64,000 nucleotides of DNA, taken from contig OY829542.1 of assembly GCA_963691705.1 (NCBI GenBank), positions 34,086,579 to 34,150,578 of the forward strand, in the 5' to 3' direction. Under the pieces are notes generated by a model, which did no database searches, was not told the origin of the DNA, and was given only the letters and a program-made list of their open reading frames with translations. Every line of letters starts with the position of its first letter. The stretch's first letter is position 1. Below are positions 51,732-63,169 of the stretch, piece after piece. Made by a program: the position numbers and the translations under genes. This stretch comes from Viola odorata. Lineage: Eukaryota; Streptophyta; Magnoliopsida; Malpighiales; Violaceae.

Positions 51732-53525
51732 CTACCCCGAAAAGATTGAGGAACGGTCGCCGGAGTATAACGTTAGGTCTACAACCAGGAATAATAGCTC
51801 TTCAGAGCGCTTGGATGTGTCTTCTCGGAAGTACACTGGCAAGGATGTTATTCCGGCTACCAGTATCGGTACGCCATCAATCCCGACAATTGGCCTTACG
51901 CATGGCTCTAACTCACCATCAGGGCGTTTCATCAAGTTATACGCTTCCAGCGAAAATAGATTTACTGCGCTCCTGTTGTCAACAAGGGTTCTCCTCACCC
52001 CGTGACTTCCTATGACAGGTGTGACTACCAGCGCGTCGTTGTGTGGGAAAACAATGCCCTTTTCGTCTTCTTCTGAGAAGGACAATATCATTCTATCTAA
52101 GGCGTTTATCGCCTCAATTTTTGCCTGGGCGCTTTCTCGCTTGCGCTTTTCCCCAGGACTGGGCGTTTGTGGTATGGCCTCCTCGAAGTAGGGTGTTCCC
52201 CCGGCAATAATATTAATCATAGGCATCTGATCGCTATGAACAACGAGAGCTTCTCTATTTTGTCCAAGGGGAATTGCGTTAGCCCCCGTGGCGCGTGAAG
52301 GCGTTTGCCTCTGATCAGTTGTCATTACCGTTGGGTTGTTCCTGGCCTCTTCTCTTGCCTTGGTGGCAAATTCTCCTAGGTAGCCCTCTTCGACCAATCG
52401 CTCTATGGCCAATTTCAGTTCTCTGCATACATCTGTCGAATGTCCCTTGACCTTGTGGAACTTGCAATACGCGTTTTCCCTTCCTCCCATGATCACTCCT
52501 GGCTTCACAGGAGCTGGATACCTAATAGGCAGATTTCGCTGTTGGACTATCGCTAGGATTTCAGCCCTTGGGAGTATAAGAGATGGAAGGTCAGGATCAT
52601 ATATCCGGCCTTTTGGCAGATCTGCTTGTTTCCGAGTGGGGGATCCTCCGGGTCTTCCTTTCGAGAAATTACCTCTCTGCCGGTTAGAGGCCTTGGCAGT
52701 GTGCTCTTTTCGTTGCCCATGATCATCAGTGGGTCGCGTGTCAGGGGCACTGCTATGCGGAGCGTTAGGGGCCACATATGGGTCCGTTGGCATGTCTCGG
52801 ATCCATTCTCTATTTTCCTCCTCTTCCATTCTCGCATAATTATGCGCTTTCAGCCTCAGCGCATCCAGGGTCATCGGTGGGTCCACCGTTAGCGTGTCTC
52901 TCAATTTTCCGTATCGGCAGTTGCATTTTAGGGCCTCAACCGCAAAATTAATAGTGACCCCTGGCGTTAGGGACATTTCAAGATCAAATCGACCTAAAAA
53001 GTCGTTCAACGATTCCTGCGGTTTTCGATGGATATCGAACAGTGCAGCTGCTGACTTCCTGATAGGAATAGCCGTGCTAAACCGACTTTTGAATTTTTCT
53101 TCCAATTGAGAAAAATTATCAATAGACCCGCCCCGGAGTCCCTCAAACCAGAGACGTGCCACGCCTGACAGCGTCATTACGAAGATCTGACACAATGCTG
53201 CGTCACTGCGCGTTTGGAATTGCACAAAATCTTTCACCTTATTGAGGTGAGAAATGGGATCTTTCGTGCCATCATATGATTCTGCTGGGAGTTTCACATG
53301 TCGATGGACTCTGTGGTGCCTGACACGGTAACTGAACGGATGGCTAACATTAATATCAGGGACCCCACGAGGCTGTTGCGGGTGTGGAATTTCAACGTCA
53401 TATCTGGGATTCTGAGGGTCATATTCCTGATGCCGCCTGGGAGATCGGCTGCTGCTTCTTGGAGTTCGAGCTCGTCGACCTCTGCTGCTAGATCTCTTAC
53501 TGTATCTAGGAGATGACTCTCTCAA
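51732..53525 (-). pseudogene. gag: Gag and protease of element C
   Basis: 597 open codons. Gag domain about 53240-52830 (ESYDGTKDPISHLNKVKDF, GVARLWFEGLRGG). Zinc motif CKFHKVKGHSTDVC near 52480-52440. Protease loop LVDNRSAVNLFS near 51990: the Gly of the D-x-G active site is Arg, so the protease is probably dead. Not counted as intact because the N-terminal part (54110-53526) has several stops. Confidence 0.8.
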
Positions 53526-54110
53526 TATATCCCCTCGTCGATCATCCCAATGTTCTCTGTACTCATCACGTCGGCGGGCTACTTCAGGGATAGAGATTCC
53601 TCCCTGTATTGTCCAGAATGTTCAGCAGGTCCACGCGTGAGTGGCGGGACATTTATGGGGGCCAATGAGAATGGTAAGGAGGACGGGAGTCCTCTGGATT
53701 GTCGGGGCGATAATGGTCGTTCATTGACAATGGACGACCATTATCGCTACTTGGGAGGGCACACCAGGTCTCGAGGCATGAGGAGTAAATCCAGCAGCCA
53801 TCTCTGTCAACTGATCCAATTGAGCTTGGAGAGCTGCTATTGAATTTGCGAAAGGGTTGTCCGCTTCACCTATCATGGATCTCCCTGCTTGGGGGGTAAG
53901 ACGACTGGTTCCTGCTACGTGAGAAAAGGGAGAACAAATCTGGAATGTAATTTCTTCCGTACTTTACCCAGGAGGAAGATCTGATTCTCCCGCAGTGACG
54001 TCCTGCACTGGGGTGGAGGTATCAGAGGTAGCGAAGGCAAACAGTCATCTGCGGGTGTTGTATGGGATGTTGGAAGTTTGGGACAGCGCCGGATCTGACT
54101 CTGAGGCCAT
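53526..54110 (-). pseudogene. gag: Gag N-terminal part of element C
   Basis: Starts at 54110 in MASESDPALSQ, equivalent to B and D. Stops near 54046 and 53968 and further frameshifts interrupt it; the NSIAALQAQLDQLTEMAAGFTPH helix is recognisable near 53840-53775. Confidence 0.75.
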
Positions 54111-54174
54111 AATCCTTCTAGCTTCGGGGAGGAGGAGCTTGGTTATTAAGGATGCTCACTTAATAGAACCAATA

Positions 54175-54192
54175 CTCTCAACGAGAGCACCA
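54175..54192 (-). other. Primer-binding site of element C
   Basis: Minus strand TGGTGCTCTCGTTGAGAG, three bases from the LTR edge at 54196. Confidence 0.7.
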
Positions 54193-54195
54193 ATT

Positions 54196-54765
54196 TGATA
54201 AGATTTTGTCTTCTGCCGAAAGATATATGGCGGAACGACTCCTCTCAGATCAGTGCTTACGACGGTCCGCGGTACCTGCAATACGCCGGAGGGGGTCTCC
54301 GGCGGAAACACTCCGATGCTTAAGTCAGTATGTGTACTGAATTTGGCAGAGCTTGGGCCAGTCAGATTAGGCTTACCTGCCTCCTTTGAGGGGGAGGTAT
54401 ATATATAGAAGAGTTGAGCATTTCCGCGTTTGGGGATAGCCAGAGAGTTATCCCTAACGTTAGGGATCGTGGTTTGCCCCTCGGATGATATGTTATCGTG
54501 GCGATAGCCATGGGATAAATGCTACCACGATAGGGTAGCGACTGAGTGGTCCCCCTGACGCGTGGTATTCCTCAGAATGAGACAGCTCCTCGAACCATCT
54601 AGAAGGTTCGTTTGGGGAAACTCCTGAGCGCTGTTTTGCCCTCTTGGCGTCAGCCTCTGGGGAGGCGGTGGCCCTCTCCCTACCGTGAAGGTGGGAACAG
54701 TGATCTCTTCTTTCAGTTCGGGGCAATAGACGGAAATACCCTTTTCCTTAGGTGGATTGTTATCA
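54196..54765 (-). repeat. 5' LTR of element C
   Basis: 570 bp with the same termini as 39599-40168. It is followed by TTCCT (54766-54770), the right target duplication. Confidence 0.95.
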
Positions 54766-56052
54766 TTCCTATTGAAGTCTACTCCGGATAATATTGAATT
54801 AGACTGACTTCTCAATAATCTAGATTTGGGTATTTCCATGGTACTCGTAGATCTTCTAGAGTTTATTATACTAGGTGTCTTTGACGGGGTCATTCTTGTT
54901 ATATTTATACTCCTTCTAGGTGGCTCAAATACTAGTCTAATATTTCCTTGATCATCTTCTTCTATAATGGTTGGTTGTACTTTAGGAATTATAGTTGGAG
55001 CTTTATTTAAATTTGGTAAAATCCATTGTTCTGGAAAAGTTACTTCATTCCATCTTATGACTTTTGGTATCTGTACTGAGGCATGTTCAGTATTAACTTC
55101 TATTAGAAGTGTTTCTTGTTTTGGTGACTTTCGTAATGCTCTTGGATTTATATTTATTGACATGACTTTATAATGTATTCTATATATTAAAGCAATATTT
55201 TTTGATCCTTCGATCATATTATCAGGTGTCTTAATATTCAATGTTAATACTCTAAGTATGTTGGGATCTGTTAAGGATACCGTGAAGTTTGCAAAGCAAT
55301 TGAGGTATACTGGTCCTTTTACCAAATTGGAGCGAAACAAGGCTAACAAGGAATCATTGAATAATTTGAAACTAGCATCTCTTAAACACATAAGTATTGG
55401 TGAATCTAGTTCAGTTCTGTGAAGAGGTTTAACTGCTACTTGTATTAATCCTATATGCATAAATTTATATCTTTTCCTGAATTTTCTTACCTGACTTTCT
55501 TCAATAAGTTGTCTGGTGTCGTCTCTTGGATTTATAGGAAGGGTCATTTCTGTGGTTTCTATAACATAATCTTGAAATAAATCAAATTTTCCTATTTCAT
55601 ATATGTCTTCCTTTTTTACTGTGGGTATAGTCCAATTTTGTAGCCTTTGTTCTATTTCTGCAATTCTAGTTTCTTGCCTGTTGTAATCTTCTAATTCCAA
55701 TTGTTCTTCTAAAAGGGATCCATTTTCATTATCATGACTAACTTGACTAGAACTACCAAAGAACTTCGCGATTCTTTTCATGTTAACAAAGTTTAGTATC
55801 AATCGTTCATTTCAAGGATAAAGTTAAAGATTTAGTTTTTCTTCTTTTCTTCTTTTCCAGATATCTATGATAGCTTAATCGGGACCCCCACCGGGACCAC
55901 CTCTTACGCTTCCTTAGCTGGGCTGACCAAACGGATTTGACGGTTGACCAACGCTTAGGCTACCTAAGATCGTTTGGGATAGAAGTCTGGATGAATTACA
56001 ATACCCTTACCCTTACTCCCTGCGGAACGAGAGCTACTTGGCTCCGCTACCA
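54766..56052 (-). mobile_element. Pararetrovirus V1, segment 1 (5' end of genome)
   Basis: Minus strand from the primer box at 56052-56040 through the leader (about 55990-55800) into the MP domain, interrupted by element C after the GVDFNRN segment. The V1 sequence resumes at 39598. Confidence 0.85.
54771..55781 (-). pseudogene. V1 movement-protein domain, cut by element C
   Basis: About 337 codons open from MKRIAKFFGSSSQ at 55781 (an in-frame ATG at 55802 is not conserved in V2). Motifs: NWTIPTVKKEDIYEIG, FMHIGLIQVAVKPLHR, SPILMCLRDASFK, VYLNCFANFTVSL. It matches the 30K-type movement domain of V2 residues 1-340. After 54766 the frame reads into the LTR of element C. Confidence 0.85.
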
Positions 56053-56140
56053 TCTCCTCTGTCATTTCTAAAGATTCACGCCTTAGACGATCCGATTCAC
56101 AAATGGTAGCGGAGCCAAGTAGCTCTCGTCCCGCAGGGGG
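56053..56140 (+). mobile_element. Plus-oriented viral leader fragment, head-to-head with V1
   Basis: It runs CTCCTCTGTCATTTC to the primer box at 56104-56116 and GGGGGTAA. Together with 56026-56052 it forms an inverted repeat of the primer region around a spacer of about 50 bp. It abuts element D at about 56141. Confidence 0.75.
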
Positions 56141-57074
56141 TAACCTTGATGGTGATCTTCAGGTCTTTACTGAGTCTTCTCCGCTTCATTCCTCCTCTGC
56201 CGCTATGGGCTTCCATTCAGATGTGATGGGCCCTGATTTTGAAGCATTTACCGAGACTGGGTCTTTTGGGCATGATATGGGAGGTTCCACTAACCACCCT
56301 CCTTCTCCACCTACCCTGTCTTTTGTTCCTATGTCTCCTCCTCCCGTTGAAAGGGGTAACGCTGTTTCTGATTTGGTAGCTGGTGTGAGTACGCATACCT
56401 CTTCCGGGCCTGTCACTCATCAAGTTAACTTATGCGCCCTTAGGGAGGAAGCTTTCCAAATTTCGGAGACTGATGGTGACGACGTTGCCCTTCCGTCTGC
56501 ATCTCTTTTAGCGGCTCGTGTGGTGTCACATCGAGGGGAAAGAGATGTATTTTTAGCCAATATGCATCAGGAGTGCATAAATCTCGTCCGTTCTCGGTTG
56601 TTTTCTTCGTTTTGTCACCTTCATTATTTGGATGAGGATAACGCGAGGATAGCAGCAGAGAGACAAAGAGAGATGGATAGATTGACGAATGAGCGTCAGG
56701 GACTTCTGGATGTCGTGACCGCTGCCAAGAAGGAAGCAGAGGCCGCTAGACTTGCTTTGGAGGATGAGAAATAGAATGGGGTTGTTCTAAATACACGTCT
56801 TTCTGAAGTAGAGGCTAGGCTAGAGGTGGAAAGGCGCAGAAATACTGAGTTGTCTACCGAGCTCAATCTTTCCGCCGATAAATACCGTTGGTATCTGCGA
56901 GAGGGAGCGGGACTTATGACAGAAACTTTCATGCAGCATCATAGAGCAGATGCCCTTCAAATTGACGTGCTTACTTGGTACTATGAGGAGAAGTCCACGT
57001 ATGTGACTGACGAGAGCTTCCATAAGGAGAAGGCAACCGACCAGGAAAGGAACAATTCGGTAGCTCCTTCATAA
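56141..57074 (+). pseudogene. Opposite-strand gene fragment of element D (homologue of C gene 4)
   Basis: Homologous to the last part of gene 4 in C: LSFVPMSPPPVERG, SFCHLHYLDEDNARIAAERQ, then a coiled coil and WYLREGAGLMTETFMQHH. A TAG at 56772-56774 interrupts it; the final stop is near 57072. The open frame starts upstream at 56103 in viral DNA, so the apparent 223-residue ORF is a virus-retrotransposon chimera. Confidence 0.75.
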
Positions 57075-57854
57075 GTGATAGGTTTCAATCTTTTGTTTTT
57101 TAGTGTTAGCACACTTTTGCCTATCCTTTGAGGATATTTGTCATATCAAAAATGTCAGATTTTTCTTAAACAGTTGTTGCTTTTTTATTCGAAATTTCAT
57201 TTATGAATCTTGTTCCGCGATGTTTCTGCTAGAATACAGTTAGTAAGCATTATAAAAATCAGAATGGTATAATCATCATACCTCGTGTGGTAAATTAACC
57301 GCGGCATTAGTAATGTAGCTTCATGGTAACACATCGCACACGGATTGTTAAGGTATTTCCGCTCTTGGAGATTTGTGAATTTAGTAAGATAATATCCCTT
57401 CGGAGGCCTGTCGCTAAGGAGATTATTCTGGCGGACGAGTCCTTATGTTGTCCATAGCTTTGCCACAACGGATAATTATCACAATGAACGGGCTTCTTTC
57501 ACAAACATAATAATTTAGTTTCTGAGATAGGATTCTCTGTAACATCTTTCTTCGCGTTTCTCTTTGCCGAGAACTAGGAAATAATTTTCGCATGTCATAT
57601 AGCTGACGTTGCTTCATCATCTTCCCTTTGGTGATGTCCCGAAAGGTAAACTAACGCCATCTCTGTTGCATTATGTAAGGGGTAGGTTGACGCCGCCCTT
57701 TGTTGTTAGGGGGATCACTTAGCTCTGCTAAATCTGGTCTTACCAGGGGATTACTTTTGTAATAGAGATATCTTTCCAGCTCTACTTCAGCGGGTATTTA
57801 TCGTCCGGTTACTGGCTGGGGTATCCCTTGTTATTTCAAATGTCCACAGTCAGC
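57075..57854. other. Non-coding DNA of element D
   Basis: AT-rich 3' flank of the opposite-strand gene. No frame or motif I can support. Confidence 0.5.
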
Positions 57855-58149
57855 CTGGAGCGTGCCTCGTCTTAGTGAGTCGTCTGATCAGGACCGACCA
57901 TCACAAGGATAGGATTTTCACTTCCAGGCGCTGAAACCTCTCATCTCTGGAGTGTGCCTCATCTTAGTGAGTTGTCTGTGTTAGCACAGTCATCACAAGG
58001 ATAGGATTTTCACTTCTATGATGGAGTTACTACCTCCCTAGGGTGTGCCTTGTCTTAGTGATCCATCTGCGTGAGCACGGTTGTCACAAGGATAGGATTT
58101 TCACTCCCAGGGACGCCGGGGCATGCCTCGTCTTAGTGGGCCGTCTGTG
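57855..58149. repeat. Tandem array, three units, in element D
   Basis: The AAGGATAGGATTTTCACT core occurs near 57905, 57997 and 58088, with the same flanking blocks as the array in element C. The last unit is broken at GTGGGCCGTCTGTGT, where it joins archaeal-type RNase H sequence. Confidence 0.85.
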
Positions 58150-58600
58150 TGTCATTCGGCCCCATCATAAAGATTCCTTCTCCAACTAATTCTTGATTCT
58201 TGGCCCCATCCATGTGGATAACCCATAAGTCTGTGTATGTTTCTAGGGACGGGAGGTACATGTCATTTGTTTCCTCTTCCGGTAAGTCCGTCAATGGATC
58301 TTGTATGAAATCTGCTAGCGCTTGAGCTTTTATGGACGGTCTGGCCTTATACTGTAATCCGTATTGTTCAAGTTCAATTGCCCATATTAGCATCCTTCCT
58401 GAAGACTCAGGTTTTCTGAAAATCTTTCTCAAAGGTTGATCTGTAAGTACTATGACAGGGTGGGCTTGGAAGTACTGATCCATCTTCCGCATTGCCTGTA
58501 CTAGTGCAAACGCTATTTTCTCGATGCGAGCGTACCGTAACTCGGCGTCTTTCCGTATATGGCTGATGAAGAATACGGGGCGATGAACATGCCTATCGCT
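58150..58600 (-). pseudogene. pol: RNase H and archaeal-type RNase H (truncated) of element D
   Basis: An open piece of 119 codons (58492-58133) has MDQYFQAHPVIVLTDQPLRK and WVIHMDGAKNQELVGEG. It ends inside the second RNase H at the deletion junction. A frameshift near 58600 separates it from RT. Confidence 0.85.
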
Positions 58601-59605
58601 TCACACGAGGAGAGCGCTAACCACCTCGTCAGCGATGCCCAGATATATATATAAGGTATCACCTGGCTCAGGTCTTGTCAACACCAGATCAGATGAAAGG
58701 TAGGCTTTTACGCCAGCAAATGCTTCCTCACATTCTTCTGTCCATCCAAAAAGGGCTTTCTTACGAATAACCTTGAAGAAAGGTAAACATCTTTCACCTT
58801 GCTTAGAAATAAACCGTCCTAGAGCGATGATGCGCCCTGTGAGCTTCTGCACTTCTTTGACCGTTCGAGGAGATATCATATCCTGGATAGCCTTCACTTT
58901 CGAAGGGTTAGGTTGGATGCCTTTCTGACTGACCACGTAGCCTAAGAATTTGCCCGTTTGGAACGCAAACATGCATTTATGGGGATTCAGCTTCATCTTG
59001 TATTCTTTCATCACACTGAAGACTTCTTCCAAGTTAGCTAAGTGGTCCTTGAAGCTTCGAGTTTTGATTAATATATCATCCATGTAGGCCTCTACGTTCT
59101 TTCCAATCTGCCTCTCAAAGACTTTGTTTACCATACGCTGGAAGGTTGCCCTAGTATTTTTCAATCCAAACGGCATTGGCGTATAGCAATAAGTAGCCTT
59201 CGGAGTGATGAAGGCAGTCTTTTCTTCATCTTCAACGACCATGGGGATTTGGTGATATCCAGAATTGGCATCTAATGAGCTCAAGTAGGCATACCCAACT
59301 GTTTGATCGACCAATTGATCGATTCGGGGAAGGGGGTAGTAATCTTTGGGACAGGCGTCATTTAGGTCGGTAAAATCAATACACATGCGCCAATCTCCGT
59401 TAGGTTTTGGAACTAGGACGGGGTTAGCCAACCACGTCGGGTACTGAACTTCTCTGATGAAACCGACATCCATGAATTTTGATATTTCTTTCTCAATGGC
59501 TAGCACTTTTTCTGCAGAGAAGGCTCGCCGTTTTTGCTGAACAGGCTTAGCGTTAGGGTCGACGTTTAGTCGATGTTCCGCAACTTCTCGCGAAATTCCA
59601 GGCAC
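58601..59605 (-). pseudogene. pol: Reverse transcriptase of element D
   Basis: 334 open codons. The full RT is visible: EISKFMDVGFIREVQYPTW, NGDWRMCIDFTDLNDACPKD, DANSGYHQIPM, PFGLKNTRATFQRM, AYMDDILIKT. The catalytic YVDD is YMDD here. The domain itself is unbroken; the frame is lost upstream near 59670 and downstream at 58601. Confidence 0.85.
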
Positions 59606-59689
59606 ATCCGCGGGCTTCCACGTGAATTCTCCCTTGCACTTGTTTAATAATTGAGCTAACTGCGTGCTCCTTTAGGCTTAACTTTTCGC

Positions 59690-60955
59690 TTACCAGGAAG
59701 TTCGCTTCCTCGACTCCGGTAATGGGAATTGGTCCACCGGTTGGGTGCATTTTTCCTCTTTTTCTTTGAAGGGATCATCCGCTATGCATACATAGCGGTC
59801 ACAACTCTTCTGGGTCATGAGCAAATAACATTCGGCAGCTAGCTTCTGGTCGCCTTTAATCGAGACTACTCTATCCCGGGAGGGATATTTCATCTTTAAG
59901 TGCTTTTGAGATATTGCTGCCCCAAAGCGATTGAGGAACGCCCGCCCGAGTATAGCGTTATAGGGCAGTGTTAGGTCTACAACGAAGAACAATAACTCCT
60001 CCGACCGTTTGGACATATCCTCCCTAAAGTATACTGGTAGCGATGTGACTCCCATCACAGGGATTGGGACCCCATCTACTTCGATTATTAGTTTTTTGCA
60101 AGGCGTTAGATCGCTGCCAGGACACTTCATGAGATTGTACACCTCTAGTGAGAACAGATTTACCACACCCCCGTTATCAATAAGGGTTCTCCTAACTCCA
60201 TGATTGCCAATGACGGGTGTAACCACTAATGCGTCGTTGTGTGGGAAAATAACTCCTTTCTCGTCTTCCTCCGAGAAGGACAATACCATCCGGTCCAAAG
60301 CACTTATTGCCTCACTTTTTACCAACGTGCTCTCTCGTTTAAACTTCTCTCCTGGGCTGGGCGTTAGCTGCACGGATTCATCAAGATACGGCGTTCCACC
60401 CACGATAATATTGATCATGGGAACGTCATCGTGATGAACTATTAACGTCTCTCTCATTCTCCCACCAGGGATGTCATCGTTTCCAGGGGGATGCGGGGGT
60501 GCTTGTTTGCTATCCGGCATTTTACCTACCGAGTTGCTTCTAGATTCTTCCCTCATTTTAGTGGCGAACTCTCCGAGGTAACCTTCTTCAACCAAACACT
60601 CTATCGCTAGCTTTAATTCTCTGCATACATATATAGAGTGCCCTTTGACTTTGTGGAACTTACAAACGGCATTTTCCCTTCCTCCCATGGTTACTCCTGG
60701 TTTCATAGGAGCCAGATAACGGATGGGTAGGTTCCGTTGCTGGACGATCGCTAAAATTTCTGCTCTCGGAAGTATGAGGGAAGGAAGGTCAATGTCGTAT
60801 ATTTGAGGCCCTAGGGATGTGATCTTTTCGCTGGCCATAGTCATCGCTTGGGCGGGTATCTGGAGTCGCGTTGGTATGAGCGTTAGGAGTGGGATGTGTG
60901 TCTTGGGGCATGTTCTGAATTCTCTCTCTATTTTCTTCCTCCTCCATCCTCGCAT
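59690..60955 (-). pseudogene. Gag tail and protease of element D
   Basis: 421 open codons. Zinc motif CKFHKVKGHSIYVC near 60663-60622. Protease loop LIDNGGVVNLFS near 60190-60155, with Ser of D-N-G-S replaced by Gly. LPYNAILGRAFLNRFGAAIS follows. A short deletion of about 80 bp relative to C lies near 60808. Confidence 0.8.
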
Positions 60956-62227
60956 AATTATGAGCTTTCAGTCTCAGCGCGTCTAAAGTCGGTGCGACTG
61001 AAAGCTTTAATGTGTCTCGTAACTTCCCATAACAACAATTGCGCTTTAAGGCTTCCACAACGAAATCGATGCTAACACCTGGTGTTAATGACATCTCAAG
61101 ATCAAAGCGGCCCAGGAAATCCTTTAAGGATTCCTGCGGTTTTCGATGGATATCGAATAATGCTGCCGCAGATTTCTTGATAGGGACAGCCGTGCTAAAT
61201 CGGCTCCGGAACTTAGTTTCCAACTGAGAAAAACTATCAATAGACCCTGCTGGGAGTCCCTCAAACCAGAGATGCGCTACACCCGACGGTGTCATGACAA
61301 AGATCTGACATAACGCCGCGCCACTATGGGTTTGAAACTGTATAAAATCTTTCACCTTATTGAGGTGGGAGATAGGATCCTTTGTGCCATCATACGATTC
61401 TGCGGGAAGTTTTACGTGTCGGCTGACACTGTGATTTCTTATGCGGTAGCTGAACGGGTGACCAGCATTATCATCGGGAATCCCATGAGGTCGACGGGGA
61501 GGAGAAACTTCTCCATTATGCCTTTGGTCTTATGGGTCATACTCGCGATGCCGCCTGGGAGATCGACTGCGCCTCTTGGGAGTTCGGGTTCGATGTCTTC
61601 TACTACTCGACCTCTCACTGTGTCTAAGAGATGGGTCTCTGAATGTCTCGTCTCGCCTGTCATCCCAATGATCTCTGTACTCATCATGCCCTCGTTCCCT
61701 TCGAAAATAGGGATTTCTCTCGCGTACTGCGTAGAAGGTTCGGCGTGTCTATGCACGAGTTGCATGAAACTGACAGGGATTGATGTCGCAGGTAAGGTTA
61801 ACGGAATGCCCCTAGATTGTCGAGGTGATAACGGTCGATCGATGACAATCAGAGGAGTAAAAACTATCTGAGAATGAACGCTAGGTCCTGAAACATGGGG
61901 TGTGAATCCCGCAGCTAACTCAGTCAGGTGATGTAGCTGAGCACGAAGAGCTGATATTGAATTAATGAGAGGATTGCCTGCACTATCCATCACGAACCCC
62001 CCTGCAAGGGGAGTGGAATAACTAGGTCCTGCCATTTGAGAGGAGGAACTATACATCTGGGAAACAGGTGTTCCCGTTGTTTGTCTAAAGGAGAGATCTG
62101 ACGTTCCTTGGGGAATTTCTTGCGTCATGGTAGAAACGCCAGAAGTGGCAAAAGGAAAAAGTGCCTTACGGGTAGCGAAAGGAAGACTATAAGATTGGGA
62201 CGATGCAACATCTGAATCTGAAGCCAT
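60789..62227 (-). pseudogene. gag: Gag of element D
   Basis: The ATG at 62227 opens MASDSDVASSQSYSLPFATR, equivalent to B and C. The N-terminal piece is open to 61439, with NSISALRAQLHHLTELAAGFTPH near 61960-61890. The gag domain (61355-60789) is in another frame, with GVAHLWFEGLPAGSIDSFSQ and SLTPGVSIDFVVEALKRNC. At least one frameshift lies between 61439 and 61355. Confidence 0.8.
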
Positions 62228-62292
62228 GATTCCTTGATCTTCAAGAAACACAGATCTTGGCTATTAAGGACGCTCACTTAATAGAACCAAAG

Positions 62293-62310
62293 CTCTCAAT
62301 GAAAGCACCA
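62293..62310 (-). other. Primer-binding site of element D
   Basis: Minus strand TGGTGCTTTCATTGAGAG, identical to element B, three bases from the LTR edge. Confidence 0.75.
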
Positions 62311-62313
62311 ATT

Positions 62314-62899
62314 TGATAAGATTCGGGTTTCTGCTGAAGGGCGGGTGGGGAAGATGACTTCCTGGGTTCACTGTTCACTGCCGTCCGATGTACCTGCAAA
62401 GCGCCGGAGGGGGTCTCCGGCGTGAACTCTCCGATGCTTAAGTCAGTATGGGTTGTGAAAACAGTAGAGCTTTGGCTAGCGATCTTAGGCTTACCTTCTT
62501 CCTTAATCATGGGAGTATTTATAGGCGGAGTATTGAGTATTTTCTGGGGGAATCACGTAATTCATGAGTGATAACAGGTCTGACAGGTGGCTAGAATTCC
62601 CCATTAATGAAGTATGCTATCGTTGTGTTATACCTGGGGGGTGGGCGTTATCTAAGCGAGATAACGCCCACGTTCCTCAAGAGACATCATGCCTTACCTG
62701 GGATGGGATAACGCCGTGCGCGTGGCTAGATAACCGTGTGAGACCCCCCCCCCCCGCTGATGTTGACCATCCCAGCGCTCATCGTACCGTGAGAGGCGAT
62801 AGCCTCGAGGTTGTCCACCCGGTAGGGACAACAACCTTTCATCCCTAATCGTGAGGTGTAAGGACGAAAATGCCCCTGACATTACGTATATTGTTATCA
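62314..62899 (-). repeat. 5' LTR of element D
   Basis: 586 bp, TGATAAGATTCGGG to ATATTGTTATCA on the plus strand. It has the CGCCGGAGGGGGTCTCCGGCG block, a minus-strand TATA box (TATTTATAGG near 62515) and a run of nine to ten C near 62746. The flanking five bases (TGGGG) cannot be paired because the 3' end is lost. Confidence 0.9.
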
Positions 62900-63169
62900 T
62901 GGGGACTATTTTTATGACACTTTGCGGGACTTGATTTTGTGACACTTTTTGATTAACAAAAGACACAAGTAAACTAACTCACAATCGCTTAGAGTTTTTT
63001 TTTTTAACTCAAACAAATTGCACTTTCGATTTATTTTTACAAAGACACAAAACTTGATTTAGAAAAATTGTTTTCTAAACCAACTCAACCAAAAATGAAA
63101 ATAACAAAACAAAAGTAAAGATAGATTGATATAAATCAAACCTTGCAACGACTAAGCTCCGCTACCACA
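62900..63169 (-). mobile_element. Leader and primer site of a minus-strand LTR element
   Basis: Minus strand TGGTAGCGGAGC at 63167-63156 lies two bases from an LTR end at 63170 (TGATACGATC on the plus strand). This is the geometry of the gag-only family. The leader is AT-rich and non-coding, and is cut at 62900 by element D. Confidence 0.7.

Larger units (their letters stand above)
39599..54765 (-). mobile_element. Tat-type Ty3/gypsy element C, 15.2 kb, with opposite-strand genes
   Basis: Two 570-bp LTRs and TTCCT duplications (39594-39598, 54766-54770) bound the element, which lies inside V1. Minus strand, from the right: 5' LTR, primer site, gag, protease, RT, RNase H, archaeal-type RNase H, integrase. 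Then come a tandem-repeat array, four plus-strand genes and the 3' LTR. I count about 12 differences between the LTRs, mostly transitions. Tat elements with extra genes in antisense 3' of pol are known (established); four in one copy is a rich example. Confidence 0.9.
56141..62899 (-). mobile_element. Tat-type Ty3/gypsy element D, integrase and 3' end missing
   Basis: 5' LTR (62314-62899), primer site, gag, protease, RT, RNase H, part of the archaeal-type RNase H, then a direct jump into the tandem-repeat array and an opposite-strand gene. Integrase is deleted at about 58150. The 3' LTR is lost at the viral junction. It is the same family as C but a different subfamily by LTR sequence. Confidence 0.85.
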
